A DNA stretch of 64,000 nucleotides. Origin: Candidatus Rokuibacteriota bacterium. GTDB taxonomy: Bacteria; Methylomirabilota; Methylomirabilia; Rokubacteriales; CSP1-6. The DNA is taken from contig JAUSJX010000056.1 in the NCBI GenBank assembly GCA_030647435.1, positions 1 to 64,000 on the forward strand, in the 5' to 3' direction. A model generated the notes under the pieces. It did not search any database. It had not been told where the DNA came from and saw only the letters and a list, made by a program, of their open reading frames with translations. Positions 1-12,506 of the stretch are shown here, in pieces. Within the stretch, counting starts at the first letter, position 1; every line of letters starts with the position of its first letter. A program made the position numbers and the translations under genes.

Positions 1-170
1 CCACGCTATTCGACGGGCACGGCGCACCATTGAACGGTCGGCCTTCTCGACCCGACACATCCGCGGGCACCCTAACCGATCCCCCGTCCTCGCACAATGT
101 TACTTTCCGATCTCCGGCCGCGGAGCGGCATACGACCGCTATTCACGAACGAGTGTTCCGCGTCCGATGC
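1..170. other. Non-coding stretch, nothing recognised
   Basis: No convincing coding frame, RNA gene or promoter is seen. The open frames crossing this stretch are antisense shadows of the hydrolase and oxidoreductase genes downstream. It lies beyond the 3' end of the minus-strand hydrolase gene. Confidence 0.4.
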
Positions 171-260
171 ACCCCCTCACCCTGCCCTCTCCCCCTCCGG
201 GGGCGAGGGAATCGAAACAGCTCCCTCTCCCTCGGAGAGGGAGAGGGTCGGGGTGAGGGT
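171..260. repeat. GC-rich palindromic repeat, copy 1 (double hairpin)
   Basis: The outer arms, cccctcaccctgccctct and its near complement ending gggtgaggg, enclose two smaller hairpins. The same arm sequences recur at 4522-4571, 57911-57958 and 60101-60204. It lies 27 nt beyond the stop of the hydrolase gene, so in RNA it would form a 3' hairpin that could end or stabilise that transcript. It has no T-tract, so it is not a standard intrinsic terminator. Confidence 0.75.
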
Positions 261-287
261 GGCGTATGTGTCCACGCATATTCCGGT

Positions 288-1076
288 CTAAGACGAGAGG
301 AAGTGCGCGGCGGCGTCCGCCACCGCGTCAGGGGACTCGAGGTGGAGCATGTGACCGCCCGGAATCCTACGGACCGCGGCGGCGCGAATGAGCCGCGCGA
401 ACTCCTCCGCGTACGCGGGCGGGTTGGCGCGGTCGGCCTCGCCCCACAGGATGAGCGTCGGCGCCGACAGGCGATGCAGCCGTTTCTTGAGCCCCTTGTC
501 GGGGATGGGCCAGACGAACTTGCCCATGGCCGAGAGCCGCTGGATCTGCTCGATCTGCGCCGCCACGTTCTCCTCTTCCGTCTGGGGCAGCGTCGCCCAC
601 TCCCGCGCTGCAGGCGACTCGGGATCCGTCCACAGGACGGCGCGCAGCTCGGCCGCGGGCAGGATCACGACGTCGGCGACCGGCTTGGCGTCGAGCCAGA
701 GCCCGAGCGGCGAGATGAGCACGACCTTCTTCGCGCGTCCGTGGCAGATCGAGGCGAGCTCGGCCGCGGCCATCCCGCCGAAGAAATGGCCGGCGAGATA
801 CGCCGAGGCGATGCCGAGGGCGCCCATGAGCTCGTCGTAGGCGAGCGCCAGGTCCACCACGTCGTCCACGGACTCGACGCCCTCCGAACCCTGGACGCCG
901 GGGTGAAAGGGCGCGTGGACGGTGAAGCGCTGCGCCAGCCTGTCGAGGAACGGCGGCCACGCGCTCCGGTCGTGGAAGGAGTGGAACCAGACGAGGTCGG
1001 GCCCGCTGCCGGCCGTGAGGACGCGAAAGCGGACCGCGCCGCCGCGGATCTGGACGACCTGCTCGCGCGGCGTCAT
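288..1076 (-). CDS. Alpha/beta-fold hydrolase homolog lacking the nucleophile serine
   Basis: 262 residues with an alpha/beta-hydrolase fold pattern. The nucleophile elbow reads AGHFFGGMAAAE, where active family members have G-x-S-x-G, so the serine is replaced by phenylalanine. The acid (GEADRANP) and the histidine (PGGHMLHLE) are still present. The ATG overlaps the stop of the upstream LLM oxidoreductase as ATGA, so the two are co-transcribed and translationally coupled. Family membership is clear; the activity is not. It may be a non-catalytic homolog or use different chemistry. The substrate is unknown, and a role with the flavin enzyme is inferred only from the coupling. Confidence 0.85.
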   Translation of the reverse strand: MTPREQVVQIRGGAVRFRVLTAGSGPDLVWFHSFHDRSAWPPFLDRLAQRFTVHAPFHPGVQGSEGVESVDDVVDLALAYDELMGALGIASAYLAGHFFGGMAAAELASICHGRAKKVVLISPLGLWLDAKPVADVVILPAAELRAVLWTDPESPAAREWATLPQTEEENVAAQIEQIQRLSAMGKFVWPIPDKGLKKRLHRLSAPTLILWGEADRANPPAYAEEFARLIRAAAVRRIPGGHMLHLESPDAVADAAAHFLSS

Positions 1077-2284
1077 GCGGCGTCTCCGTTGCCGGCCCCC
1101 GAAGGCCACCAGTGGTCCTCGTAGCCCTTCCAGGTATCGCGCATGTACGGCAGGACTTCCTTGCCGAAGAGCTCGGTGTTCTTGAACACGAGCTCCTTGG
1201 GCATGCTGCCGATCTGCAGCAGCACCATGAGGTGGCCGACGCGGAGCTTCTGGACGCAGTCCGCGAGCTGCTCGCGCACGGTCGCCGGGCTGCCCGCGAT
1301 GATATAGCCCTCGTTGACATACTTCTTCCAGTCGAGCGACTGCCGGATCTTCCGCGCCTGGTCGCCGACCTGCGACCGGACGCCCGCCTGCAGCGTCTTG
1401 AGCGTCCGGTAGCCGGGCGCCTCGGCGAAGCCTTCCCACACGTGCAGGCACCGCTGGTAGAAGTAGTGGACGTGCTCGAAGTACTCGCGCTCGGCGGCCG
1501 CGTCGGTCTCGGACACGCAGACGAGCTGCAGGAACCCGGCGCGGTAGGGGTTGTCGTCCACGCCCAGCCGCTCGAGGGCCTGCCAGAAGCCGTCCATGGT
1601 CGTCTTGCCGCGCTTGTAGCCGTAGTAGGAGAGGTAGCAGTAGACGTAGTTGAGCCGCGCCGTCCACTCCCAGGTTTCCACGCTTCCGCCGCCCGGGATC
1701 CACACCGGCGGGTGCGGCAGCTGGAGCGGTCGCGGCCAGATGTTGACGTAGCGGAGCTGCGTGTATTTCCCGTTGAACGCGAAGGTCTCAGGCCGCGTCC
1801 ACGCCTGCATGACGAGGTCGTGCGCCTCGTAGTAGCGGTCGCGGAGCGTCGCCGGGTTGACGCCGTAGCCGAAGTTCGTGTCCATGGAAGTCCCGACGGG
1901 AAAGCCCGCCACGAGCCGCCCGCCGGAGATCGTGTCGAGCATGGCGAACTCCTCGGCCACTCGCACGGGCGGGTTGTAGAGTGCCAAGCTGTTGCCCAGC
2001 ACCACGAGCGCCGCCTTGGATGTCCGGCGGGTCAACGCGGCGGCCATCAGGTTGGGCGAGGGCATGAGCCCGTAGGCGTTCTGGTGGTGCTCGTTGACGC
2101 AGAGGCCGTCGAAGCCCAAGCGCTCGGCGTGCTCGAGCTCGTCCAGGTACTCGTTGTAGAGACCGTGGACCTTGCGCCCGTCGTAGAGCGACTGCGGCAC
2201 GTCCACCCACACCGAGCGGTAGTCGTTCTCGAAGTTCTCCGGCAGGAACCGGTACGGCATCAGGTGGAACCAGCAGGTCTTCAT
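1073..2284 (-). CDS. LLM-class (bacterial luciferase-like) flavin-dependent oxidoreductase
   Basis: 403 residues from the ATG at 2284 (MKTCWFHLMPYRFLPENF). An earlier in-frame start would add 12 residues that do not resemble the family. The family pattern is seen in GFDGLCVNEHHQ near residue 60, a conserved GRLVAGFPVGT segment, and a C-terminal half with the usual TIM-barrel spacing. Members use FMN or F420 to oxidise diverse small molecules; the substrate cannot be read from sequence. It is the first gene of a two-gene unit with the hydrolase and is divergent from a PPOX-fold gene. A TACCAT hexamer lies 7 nt before the ATG with no Shine-Dalgarno, so the message may be leaderless. Confidence 0.9.
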   Translation of the reverse strand: MKTCWFHLMPYRFLPENFENDYRSVWVDVPQSLYDGRKVHGLYNEYLDELEHAERLGFDGLCVNEHHQNAYGLMPSPNLMAAALTRRTSKAALVVLGNSLALYNPPVRVAEEFAMLDTISGGRLVAGFPVGTSMDTNFGYGVNPATLRDRYYEAHDLVMQAWTRPETFAFNGKYTQLRYVNIWPRPLQLPHPPVWIPGGGSVETWEWTARLNYVYCYLSYYGYKRGKTTMDGFWQALERLGVDDNPYRAGFLQLVCVSETDAAAEREYFEHVHYFYQRCLHVWEGFAEAPGYRTLKTLQAGVRSQVGDQARKIRQSLDWKKYVNEGYIIAGSPATVREQLADCVQKLRVGHLMVLLQIGSMPKELVFKNTELFGKEVLPYMRDTWKGYEDHWWPSGAGNGDAA

Positions 2285-2340
2285 TTGCGCAATGGTAGGA
2301 TGGACGCCGTGCCGACGCAAGCGCCACTGGACACGACATC

Positions 2341-2739
2341 ATGACCGGCCACTTCACAGCCGAGCTCAGGGTCGGCCTCGAGGGCGCGCGCTACATTTAC
2401 CTGACGACTTACAGCCGGGCCGGCAAGCCCGGCACCGTGCCGACCTGGTGCTGGCTCCACGAAGGCGCGCTGTACTTCACGACTCAGCGCGCGAGCCTCA
2501 AGGCGAAGCGCATCAGGAACAGCGGGCGCGTCATGGTCAACGTCGGCAGGAAGGACGGCCCCGCCTTCGAGGGGCACGCCGAGTGGGTGGACGATAGGCC
2601 CGACCTGGAAGGGGCGATTCTGGTGGCGTATCGGCGCAAGTACTGGATCCTCGTGCCGCTCTGGATGGGCCGCTACATCCGCAAAGGTCTCCTGGCCAAG
2701 ACCAGCGTCCTCGTCCGGATCCGGCCTACGACGCGCTGA
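2341..2739 (+). CDS. PPOX-fold, probably F420- or flavin-dependent protein
   Basis: 132 residues with the split-barrel pattern of the pyridoxamine-5'-phosphate oxidase-like family. An N-terminal strand (ARYIYLTTYSRAGKPGT) is followed by an aromatic PTWCWLHEGALYFTT strand and a KAKRIRNSGRVMVNV segment, as in the actinobacterial F420-binding Rv2061 group. Cofactor and substrate are inferred from this resemblance only. It is transcribed divergently from the LLM gene across a 56-nt gap, so the two may share control. The stop is followed 12 nt later by the thiC promoter. Confidence 0.8.
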   Translation: MTGHFTAELRVGLEGARYIYLTTYSRAGKPGTVPTWCWLHEGALYFTTQRASLKAKRIRNSGRVMVNVGRKDGPAFEGHAEWVDDRPDLEGAILVAYRRKYWILVPLWMGRYIRKGLLAKTSVLVRIRPTTR

Positions 2740-4521
<1,782 letters not shown>

Positions 4522-4571
4522 CCCCACTCTTCCCTCTCCCCCGCCGAGGGGGAGAGGGCAGGGTGAGGGGG
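4522..4571. repeat. GC-rich palindromic repeat, copy 2
   Basis: A single hairpin with arms related to ccccactcttccctctcccc and ggggagagggcagggtgagggg around a short cgccga loop. It fills the whole space between the convergent stops of thiC (4521) and the small secreted-protein gene (4573), so it could act as a 3' hairpin for both. Confidence 0.8.
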
Positions 4572-4572
4572 A

Positions 4573-5094
4573 TCAGTCCTTCGTGAGGTACTCCCTGAAG
4601 GTCTGCCGCAGGCTCACCCAGTAGAAGACCTTGGCTGTGCTCTCGCACAGCATGGAGCCCAGCGCCGGGTGCTTCAGCGTGAGAACGCGCTCGGGGTGCG
4701 CGCCGTGGCGCACGGGTCCCGGAGCCTGGACCCAAAGCACCCGCCGCGAGGGGAACATCGCGTCGCCATCCTTGAACAGGATGAAGGGGCGATAGCGCCC
4801 GTCCCGGTTCGCGAGGAAGACGACTCCCCAGAGCGGCGCCGTCCTCAAGGCCTCTCCCGGCTTTCCTGCGGGCTCGCCGAGCCGGAGGAGCGCCGCGTAG
4901 TCCTGCCGGCCGTCACCGTTGAAGTCCGCGCGGAAGAGCTGCTCGCGCCGCTGTCCCGCCCCGCAGCGCTCCTCCAGGATCTCGTCGGCGCTCACCACGC
5001 CGGCGGCCGGGTGGAGGCGCTTGATCGCCTCCGTGAGCGCGGTAGGCAGGGCGGAAGGCTCCTCGGCGCCCGCCGCTCCCGCGGCGAGGGCCAA
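4573..5094 (-). CDS. Secreted protein with an FG-GAP-like repeat, function unknown
   Basis: About 173 residues from a TTG start. The upstream frame stays open with a hydrophobic run (SVFVALAALALAAGAAGA), so the true start may lie further upstream, possibly a CTG at 5121 overlapping the stop of the preceding gene. Either way an N-terminal signal peptide is likely. The segment RADFNGDGRQDYAALLR resembles the calcium-binding loop of FG-GAP/VCBS repeats. There is no catalytic motif. It lies 23 nt downstream of the UroD-family gene on the same strand and probably belongs to that operon. Confidence 0.6.
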   Translation of the reverse strand: MALAAGAAGAEEPSALPTALTEAIKRLHPAAGVVSADEILEERCGAGQRREQLFRADFNGDGRQDYAALLRLGEPAGKPGEALRTAPLWGVVFLANRDGRYRPFILFKDGDAMFPSRRVLWVQAPGPVRHGAHPERVLTLKHPALGSMLCESTAKVFYWVSLRQTFREYLTKD

Positions 5095-5117
5095 GGCTGC
5101 GAGCGCTACGAAGACGC

Positions 5118-6116
5118 TCAGGCTGGCCGTGGCTCGCGCGCAGCAGCCCCGGCCGCGTGGAGGAGCGGCTCGGGCGTGTCGGGGTTGATCGAGCAGTCCG
5201 GTCCCAGCAGGAGCCGGCGGCCGCCTGTCTCGGCGATCGCGCTCCTCGCGCGGCCCGCCAGCGCAGGACCTGTGAACCCCGCGATGTCCGGCTTGCCGGG
5301 AAATCCACCGACGACCGCCCGCCCCGTCTTGAGCTGGCCTTCGGCCAGCGTCGGGTTTCCGGGCACCGTCGCCCAGGAGAATGCCGTCACCGGATAGTCA
5401 AGGAACTCGTCGAAAAGCGCGCCCTCGCCGCAGACGTGGAGCAGGTTGAAGGGCGCGCGCTCGACGGCAGTGAGAACCCGCAGGTCGTACGGGCGCTGGA
5501 AGCGCCGGCACTCGGCGGCGGTCATGAGGGAGCGAGTGGCGAGGTTCGTCGCGTAAAAGAGCCCGTCGGCTCCCGCGTCGAGGCAGGCGTCAGCAAAGGC
5601 ACGAAGCGTCACGGCGACGGCGTCGAGGGCGTGCTCGAGGGCCGTGGGAGCGGCACGCAGCAGCGAGAGCGTCTGCTCGCGGCCGCCCGTCATGAGGAAC
5701 GGCATGACCATGAGCGGCGAGAACACGGTCCAGATGATCGGCGTATCCGGGCCGACTGCCGCGCGTATCAGCCTGAGCGCGGCCAGCTGCTCGCCGAAGG
5801 CGCCCGCGAGGGGATCGGCGGGCTCGAGCGAGGCGAGACCGGCCGCGTTGCCGACGGGCGCGTGAGTCACCGTGAAGGGCACCGAGCGCTCGCGCGAGGC
5901 CCGGTACTGGAGTCCCCACATCTCGGCGAAGCACTGCGCCCGCGACTGCGGCTTGAGGTAGTCCCAGTCGAAGGTCTTGGCGAGGCGCAGCGTCTCCCCG
6001 GCCAGGCCCTCGGCCGTGTTCTCCGCGGCAAAGTTGTGCAGCCAGAAGGCGATGGGGACGCGGTCGACGGGCTCGCCGCGGAGCGCCGCGAGGACCCGCT
6101 CGCGCTTCGTCGTCAT
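5118..6116 (-). CDS. Uroporphyrinogen decarboxylase-family protein (MtaA/UroD-like)
   Basis: 332 residues. It opens with KRERVLAALRGEPVDRVPIAFW, the usual start of UroD-superfamily proteins other than classical HemE. Later segments HVCGEG and DYPVTAFSW and a C-terminal GPDCSINPDTP fit the cobamide-methyltransferase-like branch. That branch includes corrinoid:CoM methyltransferases and many uncharacterised members. No heme genes are nearby. The start codon overlaps the stop of the substrate-binding protein gene by one base, so a joint catabolic or methyl-transfer role is possible but unproven. Confidence 0.8.
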   Translation of the reverse strand: MTTKRERVLAALRGEPVDRVPIAFWLHNFAAENTAEGLAGETLRLAKTFDWDYLKPQSRAQCFAEMWGLQYRASRERSVPFTVTHAPVGNAAGLASLEPADPLAGAFGEQLAALRLIRAAVGPDTPIIWTVFSPLMVMPFLMTGGREQTLSLLRAAPTALEHALDAVAVTLRAFADACLDAGADGLFYATNLATRSLMTAAECRRFQRPYDLRVLTAVERAPFNLLHVCGEGALFDEFLDYPVTAFSWATVPGNPTLAEGQLKTGRAVVGGFPGKPDIAGFTGPALAGRARSAIAETGGRRLLLGPDCSINPDTPEPLLHAAGAAAREPRPA

Positions 6117-7663
6117 CAGGGTTTCAGCCTCAGGTCCTCGTAGGGCGCCGTGTACGGGTCGTCGGGCAGGGCGTTGACGCCGTCGACGGCGACCCGCGGA
6201 CCGATCGAGACCAGATACGCGTACTCGATCACGGGCCCGAACATGACGCGCTCGTGGATGATCTGCTGCATCTTCTGGAGGATCTGGCGGCGCGCGCGGG
6301 GGTTGCCCTCGTTGGCCTGCGCGTTGAAGAGGCCGTCCACCTCGGGGTAGCTGCCGTAGGCGTAGAGCCCGCCCGTGACGGCGTACTGCTCGAGCCGCGT
6401 CGCGGCGTTGCCGGGCGCGCCGCTGCCCGCGAGGATGATGTTCTTGAGCGTCTTGTCACCGAACTGCTTGAGGAAGGCCGCGCGCTCGAGCAGGCGCAGG
6501 CGCACGCGAATGCCGGCCGCGGTGAGATCGTTGACCACGGGCTCGCCGATGCCGGTGCCGGCGAAGGGCTCGCTGCTGAGATCGCCCGCGTCGAAGCCGT
6601 TGGGATAGCCGGCCTCGGCGAGCAGCGCGCGTGCGCGCTTCGGGTCGTAGGGATAGAGCGGGGGCTGCCAGAAGTACTCGAGGCTGTGCGGGATGAAGCT
6701 CGCCGAGATCGTGCCGAGGCCGAGATAGCCCGCGGTGTTGATGGCCACGCGGTTGATGGCGAGGTTTGCCGCCAGCCGCACCCGCCTGTCGTGCCACGGC
6801 GACTTGGGATCCGTCTGGTCGGCGAAGACGAGCCAGTTCGTCACAGGGATCTTCGCCGCCTTGAGCGCGAGACCGGGCGTGCGCCGGACCTCTTCCGCGA
6901 GCGCGCCCGAGAACCCGTAGGCGACGTCCACCTCTCCCGTCTTGAGGGCCGCCAGCCGGGTCGCATCGTCCGGGATGACCTTGAACACGAGGGTCTTGAT
7001 GGCCGGCGCCTTGCGCCAGTAGCCGTTGAAGGCCTCGAGCACGAGCTCGATGCCCGGCTTGAACGAGACGAGCCGGTACGGGCCCGCGCCCACCGGGGCC
7101 CGCTTGAAGCCCTCGTCGCCCACTCGCTCGACGTACTTCTTCGGCACTATCCACGCCGCGCCCGTGGCGGGCGTCCCGTAGAAGGTCATGAAGTCGGGCC
7201 AGGGCTGCTTGAGGCGGAAGCGCACGCGAAGCGGGTCGGCGATCTCCACGGCCGCCACCTTCGCCTTGAGCAGGCCGGCGCTGGCGCCGCGGTAGCGCTC
7301 GAAGGAGAACTTGACGTCCTCTGCGGTCACGGGATCACCGTTCTGAAACTTGGCGCCCTTCCGCAGCACGAACTCGTAGCTGAGCCCGTCCGCGCTCCGT
7401 GACCACGACTGCGCGAGCGCCGCGCCCATCCGCGTGCCGGGCAGCGGCCGCACGAGCGCGTCGTGGACCGCGTAGTACACCATGAGCGGCAGCGCCGTCC
7501 CGGTGGCGTCCGCCGGATCGAAGAAGGCGGGCGTGAGCGAGACGTGGACGCCCCAGGTCATCGTGCCCTCCGCCGCCCGACCAACCCCCGGATTCGAGAC
7601 CGCGGCGAACACCAGAACAAGGGTGACGGCAACGGCGAGACGAAGCGAAGAGCTCAAACGCAT
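6116..7663 (-). CDS. ABC transporter substrate-binding protein, family 5 (peptide/nickel type)
   Basis: 515 residues from the ATG at 7663, preceded by a GGAG site. An upstream extension of the frame is rejected. The signal peptide is MRLSSSLRLAVAVTLVLVFA followed by GVGRAAEG. The family-5 pattern is clear: GAKFQNGDPVTAEDVKFSFE near residue 90 and VGAGPYRLVSF near residue 165. Members capture peptides, opines, nickel or sugars in the periplasm. No permease or ATPase gene is adjacent, so this is an orphan receptor here, co-transcribed with the UroD-family gene. Confidence 0.93.
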   Translation of the reverse strand: MRLSSSLRLAVAVTLVLVFAAVSNPGVGRAAEGTMTWGVHVSLTPAFFDPADATGTALPLMVYYAVHDALVRPLPGTRMGAALAQSWSRSADGLSYEFVLRKGAKFQNGDPVTAEDVKFSFERYRGASAGLLKAKVAAVEIADPLRVRFRLKQPWPDFMTFYGTPATGAAWIVPKKYVERVGDEGFKRAPVGAGPYRLVSFKPGIELVLEAFNGYWRKAPAIKTLVFKVIPDDATRLAALKTGEVDVAYGFSGALAEEVRRTPGLALKAAKIPVTNWLVFADQTDPKSPWHDRRVRLAANLAINRVAINTAGYLGLGTISASFIPHSLEYFWQPPLYPYDPKRARALLAEAGYPNGFDAGDLSSEPFAGTGIGEPVVNDLTAAGIRVRLRLLERAAFLKQFGDKTLKNIILAGSGAPGNAATRLEQYAVTGGLYAYGSYPEVDGLFNAQANEGNPRARRQILQKMQQIIHERVMFGPVIEYAYLVSIGPRVAVDGVNALPDDPYTAPYEDLRLKP

Positions 7664-7691
7664 TCGATCTCCAGTTTGGCCTGCCCGGATA

Positions 7692-7814
7692 GGGCTGCTC
7701 AAAAGGGTCCAGATACGAGGCGGCGCCCGAAGGCAGCAGGCGAGGCGTGGCCCGGCCACGTTGAGCCTGCTGCCGAGGGCGCCAACGAAGTAGATGGGCT
7801 CTTTTCAGCAGCCC
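7692..7814. repeat. 123-bp cruciform-forming inverted repeat
   Basis: The outer arms gggctgctcaaaagggtcc (7692-7710) and gggctcttttcagcagccc (7796-7814) are complementary at 16 of 19 positions. The inner arms ggcgccc-gaaggcagcagg and cctgctgcc-gagggcgcc pair almost fully, and the centre cgtggcccggccacg is itself a palindrome. The element begins 2 nt after the stop of the NtrC-like gene. It could be a terminator-like structure or a non-autonomous insertion; no second copy is in the window. Confidence 0.85.
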
Positions 7815-7816
7815 GG

Positions 7817-9244
<1,428 letters not shown>

Positions 9245-9267
9245 GGTTGCCATAGTACCGTGCGTTC

Positions 9268-9387
9268 TCCTGGATTTCGCTCGCCTCGGACGGCGGGGCC
9301 CCAGCCCCGCGACGTCCTGCAGCTCGGTCCTGGATTTCGCTCGCCTCGGACGGCGGGGCCCCAGCCCCGCGACGTCCTGCGGCTCGC
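9268..9387. repeat. 60-bp tandem duplication between kinase and regulator genes
   Basis: Two head-to-tail copies (9268-9327 and 9328-9387) that are almost identical; differences are confined to a few bases near the junctions. Each copy contains the palindrome cggggccccagccccg. It sits entirely within the gap between the kinase stop (9392) and the regulator start, so it lengthens the intercistronic spacer and adds two hairpins. Confidence 0.95.
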
Positions 9388-9391
9388 CCTG

Positions 9392-10473
9392 CTATCGCGC
9401 GATGGGCAGGAAGCAGGAGACGGCCGTGCCGCGCCCCGGTTCGCTCGTGACCTGTATGGCGCCCTTGTGCTCTTCGACGATGCGGTGGCAAAGGGCCAGA
9501 CCCAGGCCCATGCCCCGGTCCTTGGTGGTGAAGAACGGCGTGAAGAGCTTGTCGCGGGTGGCCTCGGGTATGCCCTGCCCCTCGTCGGCGATCTGGATCT
9601 CGGCGAGGCTCTTCTGGCCCTGACCCAGGTCCACCTTGGCGAAGAGCGGGTTCATGGACAGGCGCGTGACGAGCGTGAGACGTCCCCCACCGGGCATGGC
9701 CTCGATGGCATTTCGCACGAGGTTGTGGAAGACCTGCACGATGCGGTCTTCGTCGGCCAGGATGGGCGGCAGGCTGGGGTCGTAGCGCCGGACGAACTGG
9801 ATGCCGAGCGAGGTCGCCTCCTCCTCGAGCAGCAGGGCTACGCGCTCGAGGAGCTGGTGGACATTGAGCGGCACGGCGCGGAGCGTGACCGGGCGCCCGA
9901 GGTCCAGCAACATCTCGATGATGCTGTTGACCCGGGTCACCTCCTTGAGAAGCACCGCCGTGTACTCGCCCCAGCGCGCCTCGTCCCCGAGCTCGCGCTG
10001 CATGAGCTGCACGGCGCCGCGGATGGCCGAGAGCGGGTTGCGGATCTCGTGGGCGAGCCCGACGGCCATCTGCCCCGCCGCGGCCAGGGTCTCGCCGCGG
10101 CGCACCTCGGACTCGAGCTGGCGGACGCGCGAGATGTCGCGCACGACAGCGACGGCGGAGGTGACCGCCCCGCTCCGGCCGGCCAGCGGCGCCGTCACCA
10201 GGCTCACGTGCACGGGGCGGCCGTCGGGACCCTCGATCACGGCGGAGGACTCGGAACGGCTCTCGCCGGTGACGAGCGTGTCTGTCAGATGGCGCACGAG
10301 GGAGGTTTCGGGCGGGAAGACCTCCTTGAGGGCGCGGCCGGTCACGCGCCGCGCGGAACGGCCGAGGAGATCCTCCGCCGCCGGGTTCCACAGGATGATC
10401 CGGAGATCGGCGTCCACGCCGACGAGCGCGTCCGGCAGCCCCCTCACCAGCGCCTCGTAGTCCAGGGAGGCCA

Positions 10474-10474
<1 letters not shown>
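9392..10474 (-). CDS. Soluble PAS-domain histidine kinase, NtrB-like
   Basis: 360 residues from the ATG at 10474, which overlaps the tsaD stop by one base. A PAS domain (about 5-115) is followed by HisKA with the phospho-accepting His142 in GLAHEIRNPLSAIRG. The HATPase_c domain has the N box (HNLVRNAIEAMPGGG) and G boxes (DEGQGIPEA, GMGLGLALC). There is no signal peptide or membrane segment, so it senses an internal cue, as NtrB does. It phosphorylates the sigma54 regulator encoded next. Confidence 0.94.
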
Positions 10475-11475
<1,001 letters not shown>

Positions 11476-11481
11476 GATTTA

Positions 11482-11588
11482 CTCAGCCCTCGCCTCACGG
11501 CTTCGCCCTTCGGCTCGAACCGCCACGCCTGCGGGATTGACCCAGCTCTCGCCTCGCGGCGGCCACGGCCGCCTCTCAGCTCGAACAG
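11482..11588. repeat. 46-bp dispersed repeat, two direct copies
   Basis: Copy A (11482-11527) runs from ctcagccctcgcctc to cgaaccgccacg. Copy B (about 11541-11588) runs from cccagctctcgcctcg to cagctcgaacagc. A fragment ctcagctcgaa follows near 11599. The same unit occurs three times at 22265-22465. It fills the gap between the start of tsaD and the stop of the deacetylase-like gene. Confidence 0.85.
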
Positions 11589-11615
11589 CGGGCATCGTCT
11601 CAGCTCGAAAGTCAA

Positions 11616-12497
11616 CTACTTGGCCAGCTGGGAGACGGGGACGAGACGGATGCCGCGGGCCTCCCAGCGCGGGACGTACTCGCGCAGGAGCCGCGCCGTC
11701 AGCGGATGCCCGTGCGCGATGATGATCACCTCGCCGCGGTGCTCCGCCCACCAGGCGACCTCGTCCCACCTCACGCGGTCGCCGGCCTCTCCGGCCGCGT
11801 GGTCGACCACGATCTGCCGCCGCCCGGCGCGCAGCCCCAGCGCCTTGGCCTCGTCGTAGGCAACGGAGAGGTTGCTGGCGAGCCCGTCCACCAGGAAGAG
11901 GCGCCGCCCCGCCAGCACCTCCAGCACCGTGCGCATGCGTGTCCTATCCTCGGTCATCCGCGAGCCCATGTGGTTGGTCACGCCCACGGCGCCCGGCACG
12001 CTCGCCAGATGCGCGCCGACCTGCGCCTGCAGCTCCTGCGGGCCCATCGCCATCAGCAGCGCGCCCGGGCCCGGATCCACTTCGGGGAAGCGGTACGGCT
12101 CCATGGGAAGGTCGAGGATGACCTCCATCCCCGCCTGCGCGGCTTCGCGCGCCGTCCACCCCGACAGCGGCAGGCCCGGCAGGATGGCCACGGTCAGCGG
12201 CCGCCGTATGTCGCGGAGCGGATCGAAGACGTCCCGCCGTGCGCCCAGATCATCGACGATGACGGCCACGCGTGGCGCGCTGACCGGGACCGGCGGCGCC
12301 GGGGGCGCCGGCAGCGGGTCCCGCGGCCTTGGGGCTGCCGGAGCCCGGGAGGGCGTTGCGGGAGCCGGCGACGACCACCACGGCAGGCCGAACAGGCTCG
12401 CCGCGCCGCGCCGGGACTGCCACTGGTCGAGCCCCACCACCGCGACCAGCAGGACCGCGATGAGACCGGCGAGAGCCGTCCAGACTCGCGCCGGCAT
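11616..12497 (-). CDS. Divergent polysaccharide deacetylase family protein (YibQ-like)
   Basis: 293 residues. One N-terminal membrane segment (about 8-24), a proline-rich linker (about 45-75), then the domain starting RVAVIVDDLGARRDVFDPL, with VAILPGLPLSG, NHMGSRMTEDR and the C-terminal IIIAHGHPLTARLL. Family members sit in the periplasm and are linked to envelope glycan turnover next to EnvC and CtpA genes, as here. The stop of the ctpA-like gene is only 9 nt upstream. Confidence 0.88.
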   Translation of the reverse strand: MPARVWTALAGLIAVLLVAVVGLDQWQSRRGAASLFGLPWWSSPAPATPSRAPAAPRPRDPLPAPPAPPVPVSAPRVAVIVDDLGARRDVFDPLRDIRRPLTVAILPGLPLSGWTAREAAQAGMEVILDLPMEPYRFPEVDPGPGALLMAMGPQELQAQVGAHLASVPGAVGVTNHMGSRMTEDRTRMRTVLEVLAGRRLFLVDGLASNLSVAYDEAKALGLRAGRRQIVVDHAAGEAGDRVRWDEVAWWAEHRGEVIIIAHGHPLTARLLREYVPRWEARGIRLVPVSQLAK

Positions 12498-12506
12498 GCC
12501 GCCAGA

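Noticed and set aside
9268-9387. Insertion sequence or MITE
   Set aside because: No terminal inverted repeats or target duplication; a simple tandem duplication explains it.
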